Source: SbD1 sp039679945
GTDB taxonomy: Bacteria; Desulfobacterota; Syntrophobacteria; Syntrophobacterales; Syntrophobacteraceae
DNA length: 64,000 nt
Direction: 5' to 3'
NCBI GenBank assembly: GCA_039679945.1
Contig: JBDKTY010000028.1
Location: 103,353 to 167,352, forward strand
The position numbers and the translations under genes are program-made. Positions 34,661 to 42,974 of the stretch are shown in pieces (the first letter of the stretch is position 1; each line of letters opens with the position of its first letter). Below the pieces are notes generated by a model. That model ran no database searches. It had not been told where the DNA came from and saw only the letters and a list, made by a program, of their open reading frames with translations.

Positions 34661-36055
34661 ATGGCCAAGATTCCCGCAATTGAGAAGTGTCTCACGGCAA
34701 TGCTCTTGTCCCTCCTGCTTGTGGCCTTCTGCTGCGGCATCACCGCGGCGGCCGAGAAGAAGGTTTTGAACCTCGACCAACTCATCCAAATGGGTCTGGA
34801 TTATAGTCCGGAGCTGAAGATGGCCGATCAGGATGTGGTGGCCGCAAAAAGCGACTACAATCAGGCCAAGGCGGGGATGTTGCCGCAATTGGATGTTACC
34901 GGCGTGATCGGTCCTGCTCAGAATGCGGACGAACCGGTAGTGCTGTTTGACAGGACCACCAATTTTGGCAGGATAAAGGACCGGGATAATGATTCCGTGG
35001 GATTTTTCGGAAGACTCGACTTCACGATTACCCAGCCTTTGTACACTTTTGGAAAGATCTCCAACCGCAAGGACGCCGCGGCTCTTGGTGTAGAGGTGCA
35101 GCAGGCTGCCAGGGAGCAGAAGCGTAATGAAGTCATCCTTCACATCAAGGAACTCTATTATGCCTACCTCATCGCGGGCCAGGGCAAAAGCGCGGCCAGG
35201 GAAGCGGACGATTTTATCAGCGATGCCGCAAGACGCATCAAACGTCTCGTTCAGATGAAAGCAAAAAGCGCTGACCAGGCCGACCTTTACAGGCTGGATG
35301 CATTTTCGGGGGAAGTAAAGGCTTTCGCAGCCAAAGCAACCTCGGGGGCGCATATGTCCTACGAAGCGCTGAAAAAGGCCGTGGGCCTCCGAGAGGGTGA
35401 GGAATTCAGTCTGGATAGGACCGAACTTCCGAGGAAACCCCAAACCCTTGCACCCGAAGGCGAATACGTCACCATCGCCATGCAGGGCCGCCCTGAACTC
35501 ACACAGGCAAAGAAAGGCGCCGAGGCCCGCAAGAAACTCATGGATGCAGCCAAAGCCGACCTCTATCCCTCTGTATTCGCTGCCGCGGTTGGATCGGCCG
35601 CTGTTGCGCCGGGAAGAGAGACATTGGATATCTCCTACTTCAACGATGAGTTTAACCACGCTTACGCGGGAGTAGTCGCCGGCGCCGAATGGCACTTCGA
35701 TTTCGGGATCGGAAAAGGCAAGTATGACAAAGCGCGCGCGGAGTATCTCAAGACCCGGCATGCCCAGTCGTATGCGGAACAGAATATCCCGCTGGAAGTC
35801 ATGAAGTACTACCAGGATGCTCTCGAGGCCCAGAGTTCCTACACCGCCTACGAAGAAGCCGCTGTCGGCGCGCGCAGATGGATTGTCACGGCCTTCTCAA
35901 ATTTTGATATCGGCGTGGGATCGGCCAAGGACATGTTCGACGCAATTGACCGGTATGGCAAGAACCAGGGCGAATATCTCCGCGCCCTCTATAATTACCA
36001 TGTGTCGCTCGCCAGGCTCGATTACGCCATCGGCCAAAGAGGGCTTGAGCGCTAA
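34661..36055 (+). CDS. TolC-family outer membrane protein
   Basis: A 464-residue TolC-like protein distinct from the one in the Emr operon. It has a signal peptide (~8-30, TAMLLSLLLVAFCCGITAAA), LNLDQLIQMGLDYSPELKMADQDV at the start of the first helical repeat and QGRPELTQAKKGAEARKKL at the second. GGAAGG stands eight bases before ATG 34661; an upstream in-frame ATG at 34505 gives an unlikely leader. It is followed by a terminator and has no inner-membrane pump beside it, so it may serve a distant exporter or a lipid-related task like the nearby MlaC. Confidence 0.87.
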   Translation: MAKIPAIEKCLTAMLLSLLLVAFCCGITAAAEKKVLNLDQLIQMGLDYSPELKMADQDVVAAKSDYNQAKAGMLPQLDVTGVIGPAQNADEPVVLFDRTTNFGRIKDRDNDSVGFFGRLDFTITQPLYTFGKISNRKDAAALGVEVQQAAREQKRNEVILHIKELYYAYLIAGQGKSAAREADDFISDAARRIKRLVQMKAKSADQADLYRLDAFSGEVKAFAAKATSGAHMSYEALKKAVGLREGEEFSLDRTELPRKPQTLAPEGEYVTIAMQGRPELTQAKKGAEARKKLMDAAKADLYPSVFAAAVGSAAVAPGRETLDISYFNDEFNHAYAGVVAGAEWHFDFGIGKGKYDKARAEYLKTRHAQSYAEQNIPLEVMKYYQDALEAQSSYTAYEEAAVGARRWIVTAFSNFDIGVGSAKDMFDAIDRYGKNQGEYLRALYNYHVSLARLDYAIGQRGLER

Positions 36056-36151
36056 GCTGCGTCGAGAACCCGAAGCCTCGTGATTCGTGGGGAAACATTC
36101 TGTTCGCCTTCACGGGGCCACGGTGATAAATAACCGTTTTCAGTGAAATGG

Positions 36152-36184
36152 ATGGCCTGGTCCTTCCCAGGCCATTGTTTTATT
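36152..36184 (+). terminator. Rho-independent terminator after the TolC gene
   Basis: A 9-bp perfect stem (36152-36160 ATGGCCTGG with 36167-36175) and a 6-base loop are followed by a T-rich run (36176-36184). It lies about 97 bases after the TolC-family stop on the plus strand. Confidence 0.85.
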
Positions 36185-36420
36185 TCAGGCTTGGCCTTGT
36201 CCGGCTTGATCGCGGATGACCGGGGAAATCCGACCTGCTTTCGAGGCGGCGGCCATCGCTTTCTTCCTGCTTCAGCTCTTTGCGTTACCGCGCATTCACC
36301 TTGCGATTGTCCCGCTGGCTTTCTCCGCCCCGGGATCTCCTCCGGGCGATCCCATTCAGGAGGATGGGGTGGATTTCGAGAAAGCGCCTCAACTGGTCCT
36401 TGAGAAAGGAGACGACAGAA

Positions 36421-37035
36421 ATGCTCTACAACAGGCGATGGCTTTTCTTTTTCGTGCTCTGTCTGATCTTATGCCCTGTTTCTCCGGTGCTGGCCCAATC
36501 GGGCGCTACCGCGCAGGTGAAGGCAGTCCTTGACAAAGCCATGGAAATCCAGACCAAACCGGAACTCCAGGGCACCGAGCACCGTAAAGAGCGATCGACT
36601 CAGATCCGAAAGCTGATAGCCGATAACTTCGCTTCCGCCGATATGGCAAGGGAATCCCTGCAGGATCACTGGGAAAGGCTCTCGGGGCAACAGCGCTCGC
36701 AGTACCAGGAACTGTTCACCGGTCTTTTTCAGGATTCCTACACCCGAATGGTTCTGAACTTCCTCAAGCAGGAGACCGTCGAATACCCGGAAGAAAAGCC
36801 CGAGGGCAAGTTTGTCAAGGTAATGACAGTCATAATGCGCACAAATGAGCACATTCCGGTGGACTATATCCTGGAGCAGAAGGGACAGAGGTGGCTGATA
36901 CGCGATGTGATCATCGATCATGTGAGCATAATCGATAATTACCGTAATGCTTTTGGCGCGGCACTAAGCAAGCAGTCTTTCGACGCCCTTTTGCAGAAAA
37001 TGAGAATCCAGAAGAAAGCTGGCGAGGATAACTGA
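36421..37035 (+). CDS. MlaC/Ttg2D-family periplasmic lipid-binding protein (HpnM-like)
   Basis: A 204-residue exported protein with a signal peptide (~7-24, WLFFFVLCLILCPVSPVLAQ) and the MlaC domain (~30-195): IRKLIADNFASADMARESL, WERLSGQQRSQYQELFTGLFQDSY and WLIRDVIIDHVSIIDNYRNAF are typical. MlaC carries phospholipid between the outer membrane and MlaFEDB; HpnM, a hopanoid-linked paralogue, belongs to the same family. No mlaF, mlaE or mlaD is adjacent, so it is an orphan. ATG 36421 has AAAGGAG nine bases upstream. Assignment to Mla or Hpn function cannot be decided from sequence alone. Confidence 0.85.
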   Translation: MLYNRRWLFFFVLCLILCPVSPVLAQSGATAQVKAVLDKAMEIQTKPELQGTEHRKERSTQIRKLIADNFASADMARESLQDHWERLSGQQRSQYQELFTGLFQDSYTRMVLNFLKQETVEYPEEKPEGKFVKVMTVIMRTNEHIPVDYILEQKGQRWLIRDVIIDHVSIIDNYRNAFGAALSKQSFDALLQKMRIQKKAGEDN

Positions 37036-37188
37036 GAGAGGAAACCACGAACAATACCGGCGATAGGCCGACGGGATTACCTGGCTCCTATTGAGATGCA
37101 TCGGGACCGGGGTACGCACCGGGGTCCGGGCATCGTGAGCACGCAGTCTCCGATGTCCGCCGGATTCTATCGATATGAAGGGGCCGCC

Positions 37189-38148
37189 TCATCGCGAAAG
37201 CCCCTCGAAAGTTGACCTCCTGGCGGCGTCTTTCCACCTGTTGTGCATCCACAGATATTGCTCGGGATGCTTCCGAATGATTTCTTCCATTCGCAAGTTT
37301 ATCTCACGCGTAATGCGCACCATCTCCTGTTGTTCTCCACCGATCCGGGAAAGGTTCTTCTCCGGCCAGATCGGATCGGAGACATACCCCTGAAAGTAGA
37401 AAGGGTCGCTGGTTCGGCACGCGGCCACAATCACAATCGGCCTATGGTAAGAGATGGCAAGCAGGGCGGGAACAGGGGTAACCGTTGCCTTTTGGCCAAA
37501 AAACTCGACCCTCAGCCCCCTGCTGGTACTCTGATCGGGAAGCATCCCGATGGATTTTCCATGGCGTAGCATACGTTCGAGGACAAACATCGCATTCTTC
37601 TTGGGAACGATTACCTGCCCGCTCGTGATGCGGCTTGAGAGAATCAGGCGCTCCAGATAAGGATTGTCCATCGGGCGCATCACGATGGCGAGAGGAATCC
37701 CAATCAGCGAGCTGACATAAGGAAGCATCTCCCAGTTCCCGATGTGCGGGGTGATGAAAATACAGCCCCCTGCTTCATCGTGTATCTTTTTCGCCTTCCG
37801 GAAAAGCTGTTCGAGATGTTCCGTCTTATAGCGCTCGTCCCGGATCACCTGAGTTCCCTCAAATCGGAACGGCGAGCGCATCATCTCGACCGCGGTAAGG
37901 AAAAAAGACCGGCAGCTCTCAAGCGCCAGCTTCCTGACCTGTGCGCTTGTGAGTTGGTCGCCAAAAGCTATCCTGATGTTCTTTACGGCAATGTCACGCC
38001 TGCGCGGAATCGTGGCGTAAAGAATTCCTCCCAGCATGTGGCAGAGCCACCGAAGGGCTCTGAAAGGCAATGCCCTCGATACTGCCACGGCAGCCTGGAA
38101 GCCGATATATTCGGCAAGAAAAAACAATTTCCCTTTTTTTTTCTTCAT
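37189..38148 (-). CDS. LpxL/HtrB-type lysophospholipid/lipid A acyltransferase
   Basis: A 319-residue inner-membrane acyltransferase. An N-terminal hydrophobic part (~8-45) anchors it; the catalytic H(x4)E motif is TPHIGNWEM with His135 and Glu140; RPMDNPYLERLI (~157-168) and GMLPDQ (~201-206) are the further conserved motifs. LpxL-type enzymes add secondary acyl chains to lipid A from acyl-ACP. It is the last gene of a nine-gene run of fatty-acid synthesis genes and starts two bases after a ketosynthase stop. The expected role is to move the cluster's special acyl chain from its ACP to lipid A or another lipid. Confidence 0.85.
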   Translation of the reverse strand: MKKKKGKLFFLAEYIGFQAAVAVSRALPFRALRWLCHMLGGILYATIPRRRDIAVKNIRIAFGDQLTSAQVRKLALESCRSFFLTAVEMMRSPFRFEGTQVIRDERYKTEHLEQLFRKAKKIHDEAGGCIFITPHIGNWEMLPYVSSLIGIPLAIVMRPMDNPYLERLILSSRITSGQVIVPKKNAMFVLERMLRHGKSIGMLPDQSTSRGLRVEFFGQKATVTPVPALLAISYHRPIVIVAACRTSDPFYFQGYVSDPIWPEKNLSRIGGEQQEMVRITREINLRMEEIIRKHPEQYLWMHNRWKDAARRSTFEGLSR

Positions 38149-38150
38149 AG

Positions 38151-39449
38151 TCAGCCGGTGTGGTTTTCAACAAGTACGCATGAGGATTGCCCGATTATCC
38201 CGTAGCTGACGGAAAGGAAACTCTTCCCTGTTGCCTGCTGGATGGACGAAGAAATCCTCAGATCCTCATAGTCGGGATCTGTTCTCGTATAATTGGGTGT
38301 TGCGGGGACAATTCCCTCCGAAATAGCCTTGATGCCCAGAATGACCTCGCCTATGTCGCTCGCCGCTCCCATATGCCCGGTGTAGGGCTTCAGGGCACAG
38401 ACAGGGACGGTGCTTCTGTTTCTTCCCAGCACGCCCGCTATTGATTGCAGCTCGGATCGATCTCCCTTGCGCGTCCCGCTTCCATGAGGGCAGATGAAGG
38501 CGAGATCGCCCGCATCGAATGATCCCTCCCCGAGGGCAGCATCAATCGATCTTACCGATATTCTATCCGGCACGCTCAGCCCCTTGCCGGCAGGAAGCTC
38601 AATGCAGTTGCCGAGCCCGGTAATGAGCGCCAGGACCGACGCCCCCCGCTTTTCGGCCCTTTCGGCATCCTCCAGCAGGATGGCGGCCCCCCCCTCACCG
38701 GGGATAAAACCGTCACGTCCCCTGTCCAGCGGTTTGAAAGAACTTGCGCCCTTTCGGCATTTGGACAGAATACCGAGACCATCCATCTCATACATCGGGA
38801 TTTCGGTGATCCAGTTCCCGCACCCCACGGCCAGCGCGGCATCGGCCTCGCCCGCGCGTATTCGCCCGCAGGCCAGTTCCAGCGCATTCCCCCCGCAGGG
38901 AGAAAGACTGGCAAGACTGGTGTTCGGCCCCATGAATTCATACATTGCGGAGAGAAAACTGAACAGGTTGTTCGAAATGGATTCAAGCAGAAAGAACGGG
39001 TTCACCTTGTTCATGGCGGACTTGTTCATCACCGGGAGATCCACCTCCTCCGCTTTCTTCTTCGTTGCGTCTTCCAGGGCGGGGTGCATGAATTCATATC
39101 CCACTTTCGTGAGATCTCCCGAAGCAATAAAAAGCGCTCTCCGCTCCCTGGGGATGTTTTCCAGATCAACCATGGAATTACGGATCGCTTCTCTGGCTGC
39201 CTCGAAGCCCAGCATGGCGCCTCGATTCAGGAACCGTACCTGGCCGGCAAGACTTTTGGGGATGTCTTCAGGCCGTTCGAATCCTTCCACCAGCCCGTAA
39301 TACTGTAGATGCTCGGGTCGGCCGGCGCGCGGATATCGTGAAATTCCGGTCCTGCCAGCGACTACGCCTTTCCAGGTGTCCTCCACGCTCACCCCTAGTG
39401 GCGTGATGAGCCCCATGCCGGTAACCGCAACCTTCCTCGATGGATACAT
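38151..39449 (-). CDS. Beta-ketoacyl-ACP synthase (FabF-like), divergent
   Basis: A 432-residue ketosynthase. The start VAVTGMGLITPLGVSVEDTW is FabF-like. The catalytic set is complete but in unusual wording: Cys185 in SLSPCGGNALELA (usual TACASG), His322 in CPHGSGTRKGD (usual NAHGTST) and Lys354/His359 in LKPYTGHMGAA. It should therefore condense acyl chains, perhaps with altered substrate length or partner. It follows the FabZ1-like gene by one base and precedes the acyltransferase by two, so expression is coupled. Confidence 0.87.
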   Translation of the reverse strand: MYPSRKVAVTGMGLITPLGVSVEDTWKGVVAGRTGISRYPRAGRPEHLQYYGLVEGFERPEDIPKSLAGQVRFLNRGAMLGFEAAREAIRNSMVDLENIPRERRALFIASGDLTKVGYEFMHPALEDATKKKAEEVDLPVMNKSAMNKVNPFFLLESISNNLFSFLSAMYEFMGPNTSLASLSPCGGNALELACGRIRAGEADAALAVGCGNWITEIPMYEMDGLGILSKCRKGASSFKPLDRGRDGFIPGEGGAAILLEDAERAEKRGASVLALITGLGNCIELPAGKGLSVPDRISVRSIDAALGEGSFDAGDLAFICPHGSGTRKGDRSELQSIAGVLGRNRSTVPVCALKPYTGHMGAASDIGEVILGIKAISEGIVPATPNYTRTDPDYEDLRISSSIQQATGKSFLSVSYGIIGQSSCVLVENHTG

Positions 39450-39450
39450 T

Positions 39451-39903
39451 TTAAAAGCCCAGCTTCCTTGTGAGAATTTGGAAGAACCGCCGCTGTTCCT
39501 CGATCTCTTCTATTGACTCAAGACCGACCAGGTGTCCCTGAAACTCCGCCTTTATCTTTCGCTTCCCCCCCACGGTACCGACCCCGCTGTAAGTCCTGAG
39601 ATCCTGGGCGGGGGCAGTTGAAACAGAGATCTTGAGTTCAACCTGGTCGCCCGGAAGTACAAATCCATAGAAATTGCACTTATTCACCTTCGATGCCAGA
39701 AACCACCGATCAAAACCCGAGGAGGCCGCTTCAAGCCAGCCCGCAAGCTGCACGAGCGCTTCCAGAAGCATTATCCCGGGCATGATCGGATTCTTGGGAA
39801 AATGGAACTCCAGGAAATCCTCGCTCATGGCAACGTTCTTAACGCCCGTGATATGCGTTCCGGGCTCAACGTCCATTATGCGATCAACCAAGAGATATCT
39901 CAT
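39451..39903 (-). CDS. FabZ-like 3-hydroxyacyl-ACP dehydratase 1
   Basis: A 150-residue single hot-dog protein. The FabZ/FabA active site is present: His34 in FHFPKNPIMPG and Glu48 in LLEALVQLAGW. It removes water from 3-hydroxyacyl-ACP in chain extension. The N-terminus MRYLLVDRI matches the second dehydratase of the cluster (MRLLLYDRI), so the two are paralogues; FabZ-type proteins can act as heterodimers. It lies 64 bases after one ketosynthase and one base before the next. Confidence 0.87.
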   Translation of the reverse strand: MRYLLVDRIMDVEPGTHITGVKNVAMSEDFLEFHFPKNPIMPGIMLLEALVQLAGWLEAASSGFDRWFLASKVNKCNFYGFVLPGDQVELKISVSTAPAQDLRTYSGVGTVGGKRKIKAEFQGHLVGLESIEEIEEQRRFFQILTRKLGF

Positions 39904-39967
39904 GCCTTACTCCGTTCTCCAGCCCTTCTTATGGGGGATTCGGCAAAACTGGCGCCGCGCGCCTGAT

Positions 39968-41242
39968 TCAGCCGGCATATTTCCTGACCACTATGGAAGC
40001 GTTCTGCCCGCCAAAACCAAATGAATTCGACAGCGCGGCGCCTATTTTTATGGAGCGCTTCTCTCCGGGCACATAATCCAGGTCGCACTTCGGGTCCCGG
40101 TGCGTAAGATTGATAGTCGGGTGCACCACGTCCCGAGCCACCGATAATGTCGTAAAGACGAACTCCGGACCGCCGGATGCCGCCAGCAGGTGCCCGAGCA
40201 GCGATTTGCTGGAACTCACCGCGATCTTGGCGGCAAATTCCCCAAACACTCTTTTGATGGCCAGGGTCTCGGCCAAATCGTTCAGTTTCGTTGATGTACC
40301 GTGGGCATTGATGTAATCGATCCCGCCGGGTTGGATCCCCGCGTCGGCCAGGGCACGCCGCATGGCTTCTTCCGCCCCGCCGCCCTCCGGGTGAGGCGCC
40401 GTGAGACGGTAGGCATCCATGGTTGATGCGTATCCGGCCACCTCGGCATAAATATGAGCGCCTCTATCCCGGGCGTGAGATTCCTCTTCGAGTATCGCTA
40501 TGCCAGCTCCCTCGCCCATCACCAGTCCCGATCGCTTCCGGTCGAACGGACGGCATAGCTGTTCCGGCTCCATGCGCGCCACCGCGGCCGAACCAAGAAG
40601 CACAAAAAAGATCAATCCGACCGGATTGATCATGGAATCGGCGCCGCCGGCAAGCATGAGGTCCGCCTCTCCACGCCGGATGGCGCGGAAAGCCGTGCCG
40701 AGCGCCTGTGTCGCGGAAGCGCAGGCGGTGCTGACCGTTGCGTTGATCCCATGGAAGTTATACCTATCTGAAATGAGCGCGCCCGGCCTGCTGGCATTGT
40801 TTCGGATTATTGATTCCCTGTGAACGCGGGCGCACTCGCGGGCAAAAATTCCTTCATCGAAGCTCCCGTCCCTGCCCAACCAGTTATGGATGTCTTCGAG
40901 CCGGTTCACACCGAGTCCCGCCGCCAGAGAGATCCCGAATCGGGATCGATCGCCGGACCGGCAGTCCAGGGATGCGTCGGAGAGGGCTTTCTTGGCGGCC
41001 CATAGCGCAAACATGGTCCGTCTTTCCCCTTCCGTTTCCGCCTCGGCGGGAAATTCGCGGCAGATGCAGTCCCATTCCCGGGGACCTACCTGTCCGGCGG
41101 CCCGGATGGGCGATTTCCCGTAGACCGGATCGATCGGGCTGATTCCGGAGACTCCGTTGAGCGCCCTTTCCCAGCTTTCCTCGACGTCGAGTCCAAGGGG
41201 CGCGGCGATCCCAAGACCGGTTATGACTACCTTGCGGTCCAT
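39968..41242 (-). CDS. Beta-ketoacyl-ACP synthase II (FabF-like)
   Basis: A 424-residue ketosynthase with a standard active site: Cys174 in VSTACASATQA, His314 in NAHGTSTKLND, Lys346 and His351 in SKSLLGHLLAASGG, and the ending LSNSFGFGGQNAS. It elongates acyl-ACP with malonyl-ACP. I place the start at ATG 41242 with GGGAGGGG seven bases upstream; this overlaps the end of the dehydratase gene by 16 bases. Closest in form to the 42971-44257 ketosynthase of the same cluster, with which it shares DPKCDLDYVP near the C-terminus. Confidence 0.9.
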   Translation of the reverse strand: MDRKVVITGLGIAAPLGLDVEESWERALNGVSGISPIDPVYGKSPIRAAGQVGPREWDCICREFPAEAETEGERRTMFALWAAKKALSDASLDCRSGDRSRFGISLAAGLGVNRLEDIHNWLGRDGSFDEGIFARECARVHRESIIRNNASRPGALISDRYNFHGINATVSTACASATQALGTAFRAIRRGEADLMLAGGADSMINPVGLIFFVLLGSAAVARMEPEQLCRPFDRKRSGLVMGEGAGIAILEEESHARDRGAHIYAEVAGYASTMDAYRLTAPHPEGGGAEEAMRRALADAGIQPGGIDYINAHGTSTKLNDLAETLAIKRVFGEFAAKIAVSSSKSLLGHLLAASGGPEFVFTTLSVARDVVHPTINLTHRDPKCDLDYVPGEKRSIKIGAALSNSFGFGGQNASIVVRKYAG

Positions 41243-41697
41243 GAATCGCCCCTCCCGGCCGGGTTCCAACCGCCGTAGTATTCAAACATGGCCCGGAGCT
41301 GCTCCGGATCGACTTTTGGTGAATGAACGTAAATGATTCTTCCCATCGACGCGACCTCCCGGCCGTCCACACACATCCGAGCACTTCCAAGAGAATCGCT
41401 CCTGGAAGTGGAAATGAGGCGCCCCGAGATCTCCGCGGTAAAACCCGGCCTCAAGTCGGGTGCGAACGTGACATCTTCGATCAGGGACATCACAGCCGAA
41501 AGGCGGAAATCGTGCGCGTGGATGACCAGCCATCCCAGAAGCTGCGCCATCGCCTCGATATACATCACGCCGGGGATGAGCGCCCTCTTCCTGAAATGCT
41601 TCCGCAGGTATTCATCCGCCAGCGAAAACGTCTTCACTCCGGTGATCGACTCCCCCGGCGTGAGACTGGTGATGCGGTCGTAGAGAAGAAGCCTCAT
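41227..41697 (-). CDS. FabZ-like 3-hydroxyacyl-ACP dehydratase 2
   Basis: A 156-residue hot-dog protein. His34 in KHFRKRALIPG and Glu48 in MYIEAMAQLLGW are at the same positions as in the first dehydratase, so the catalytic pair is intact although the usual HFP is HFR. It likely dehydrates a 3-hydroxyacyl-ACP of the cluster, perhaps with a different chain length or position. Its 3' end overlaps the next ketosynthase start; it begins 35 bases after the degenerate ketosynthase. Confidence 0.82.
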   Translation of the reverse strand: MRLLLYDRITSLTPGESITGVKTFSLADEYLRKHFRKRALIPGVMYIEAMAQLLGWLVIHAHDFRLSAVMSLIEDVTFAPDLRPGFTAEISGRLISTSRSDSLGSARMCVDGREVASMGRIIYVHSPKVDPEQLRAMFEYYGGWNPAGRGDSWTAR

Positions 41698-41732
41698 GAT
41701 AGTCCCTGTTTATTCGGCTACGTCAGCGTTCA

Positions 41733-42974
41733 TTATTGACCCGGTTTCTCGATGACAAAAGACGCACACCGGCCCTCATAACTTGTCGCCATAATGAGGG
41801 CTCTTTCCGCGGCGGCGGGGAGCACGACGCCACTCCCGTTCCGACCCGCTCCCGATAGTGTCGGCATGAGCATTTTGGGAACCGTTGATGATTCGAATAT
41901 AAGAACGCCGATTATCGCATTCAGGATCGGTCCGGCAGCGAAGGTCTCCCCGAATACACGGCCGGGGAAGAGGCATACCGGCATGCGCGCGCCGAAAAAG
42001 TCGGCTGCCGCCTCCTCGCAGGCCCTGGCTTCAGACACTCCGACGGAACCGGCAATGACGATATCGATGTCTTCCGGTGCGAGCCCCGCCTCGGAAATCG
42101 CAGTCTTCATGCTGGAAACAACCGCGCGGGAGGTGGGACCGCCCCCGGTCCCGCCTTCGGATGCAAACCCGAAACCCGTTATGGCCGCAAGGGGCCTGGC
42201 CCCCCTTTGGTCGGCAAAGGCCAGCGGTTCAAGCACAAGGCTGGCGCCACACTCTCCCAGAAAAACCGGCGGGCCGGACAAGCCGTTGAGTTCCGCGCGA
42301 GCAAGGCTCAAGGGTGACACTTCTTCACTCACCGCGCCCGCCAGCACGGCCCTGGCTTTGCCCTCACGCAAGATTTTCACGCCCTCGGCAACGGCTTGCG
42401 AACCCGCATCAGCATGAGGCGTGAAGACACAGTTTTCCCCGCGCAATCCCAGGTGGATAGCCACCTGGCAGAAAGCGACATTATTCAGCATCGCGAGGGG
42501 CCAAAGCGGGTAGATCTCCTGGAATGCAGAGGAGAAAAACTTTTCGTAATCCAGGCCGCCATCACCGGAAATAGACTTGAGTACGGCCGGGATGAGGTCG
42601 TCAACGTGGTAGTCCACCATGCCCATTCCGGCAAAGAACCCGATGTCCTCCGCCTTCAGCCCGCTGGCGGCGAGGCCGGCCATCTCGAAAGCATCCTCCG
42701 CCGAAAGCAGCAGAAGCGAGAGATGCTTTCCCATGGATTTCGCAAGCTGCGGCTGGATATCAGTTTTGAGTTCCGGGGTTTTCCATGTCCGCAGGGCGTT
42801 GTGGTAGAGCGCATAATAAGCGGCGGGCCCGGCTTGTATATCCTCAACCGGTTTTCCGCCGACCAGGCAGCTTCGGATCTCCCCCACGGAATTTCCAAGC
42901 GGACAGATCGCGCCCGAACCCGTGATGACAATTATCTCTTCAGGTCGAAGATTTCTCGCTCTTCGAATGTTCAT
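41733..42974 (-). CDS. Catalytically degenerate ketosynthase-like protein (chain-length-factor-like)
   Basis: A 413-residue thiolase-fold protein with the ketosynthase outline (IIVITGSGAICPLGNSVGEI) but none of the catalytic residues. Aligning on GSQA, the active Cys becomes Ala188 in TPHADAGSQA; the NAHGTST region reads IAGSVGVSEA with no His; the K-x4-H region reads PGRVFGETFAAG. This is the pattern of KS-beta/chain-length factors in type II polyketide and aryl polyene systems, which dimerise with an active KS. Its start overlaps the stop of the 42971-44257 KS by four bases, naming that protein as the likely partner. Confidence 0.82.
   Translation of the reverse strand: MNIRRARNLRPEEIIVITGSGAICPLGNSVGEIRSCLVGGKPVEDIQAGPAAYYALYHNALRTWKTPELKTDIQPQLAKSMGKHLSLLLLSAEDAFEMAGLAASGLKAEDIGFFAGMGMVDYHVDDLIPAVLKSISGDGGLDYEKFFSSAFQEIYPLWPLAMLNNVAFCQVAIHLGLRGENCVFTPHADAGSQAVAEGVKILREGKARAVLAGAVSEEVSPLSLARAELNGLSGPPVFLGECGASLVLEPLAFADQRGARPLAAITGFGFASEGGTGGGPTSRAVVSSMKTAISEAGLAPEDIDIVIAGSVGVSEARACEEAAADFFGARMPVCLFPGRVFGETFAAGPILNAIIGVLIFESSTVPKMLMPTLSGAGRNGSGVVLPAAAERALIMATSYEGRCASFVIEKPGQ

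Noticed and set aside
36216..36533. A 105-codon frame upstream of and overlapping the MlaC-like gene
   Set aside because: It runs out of frame into the mlaC-type gene, which has a signal peptide and a strong Shine-Dalgarno; no family features in the frame itself.
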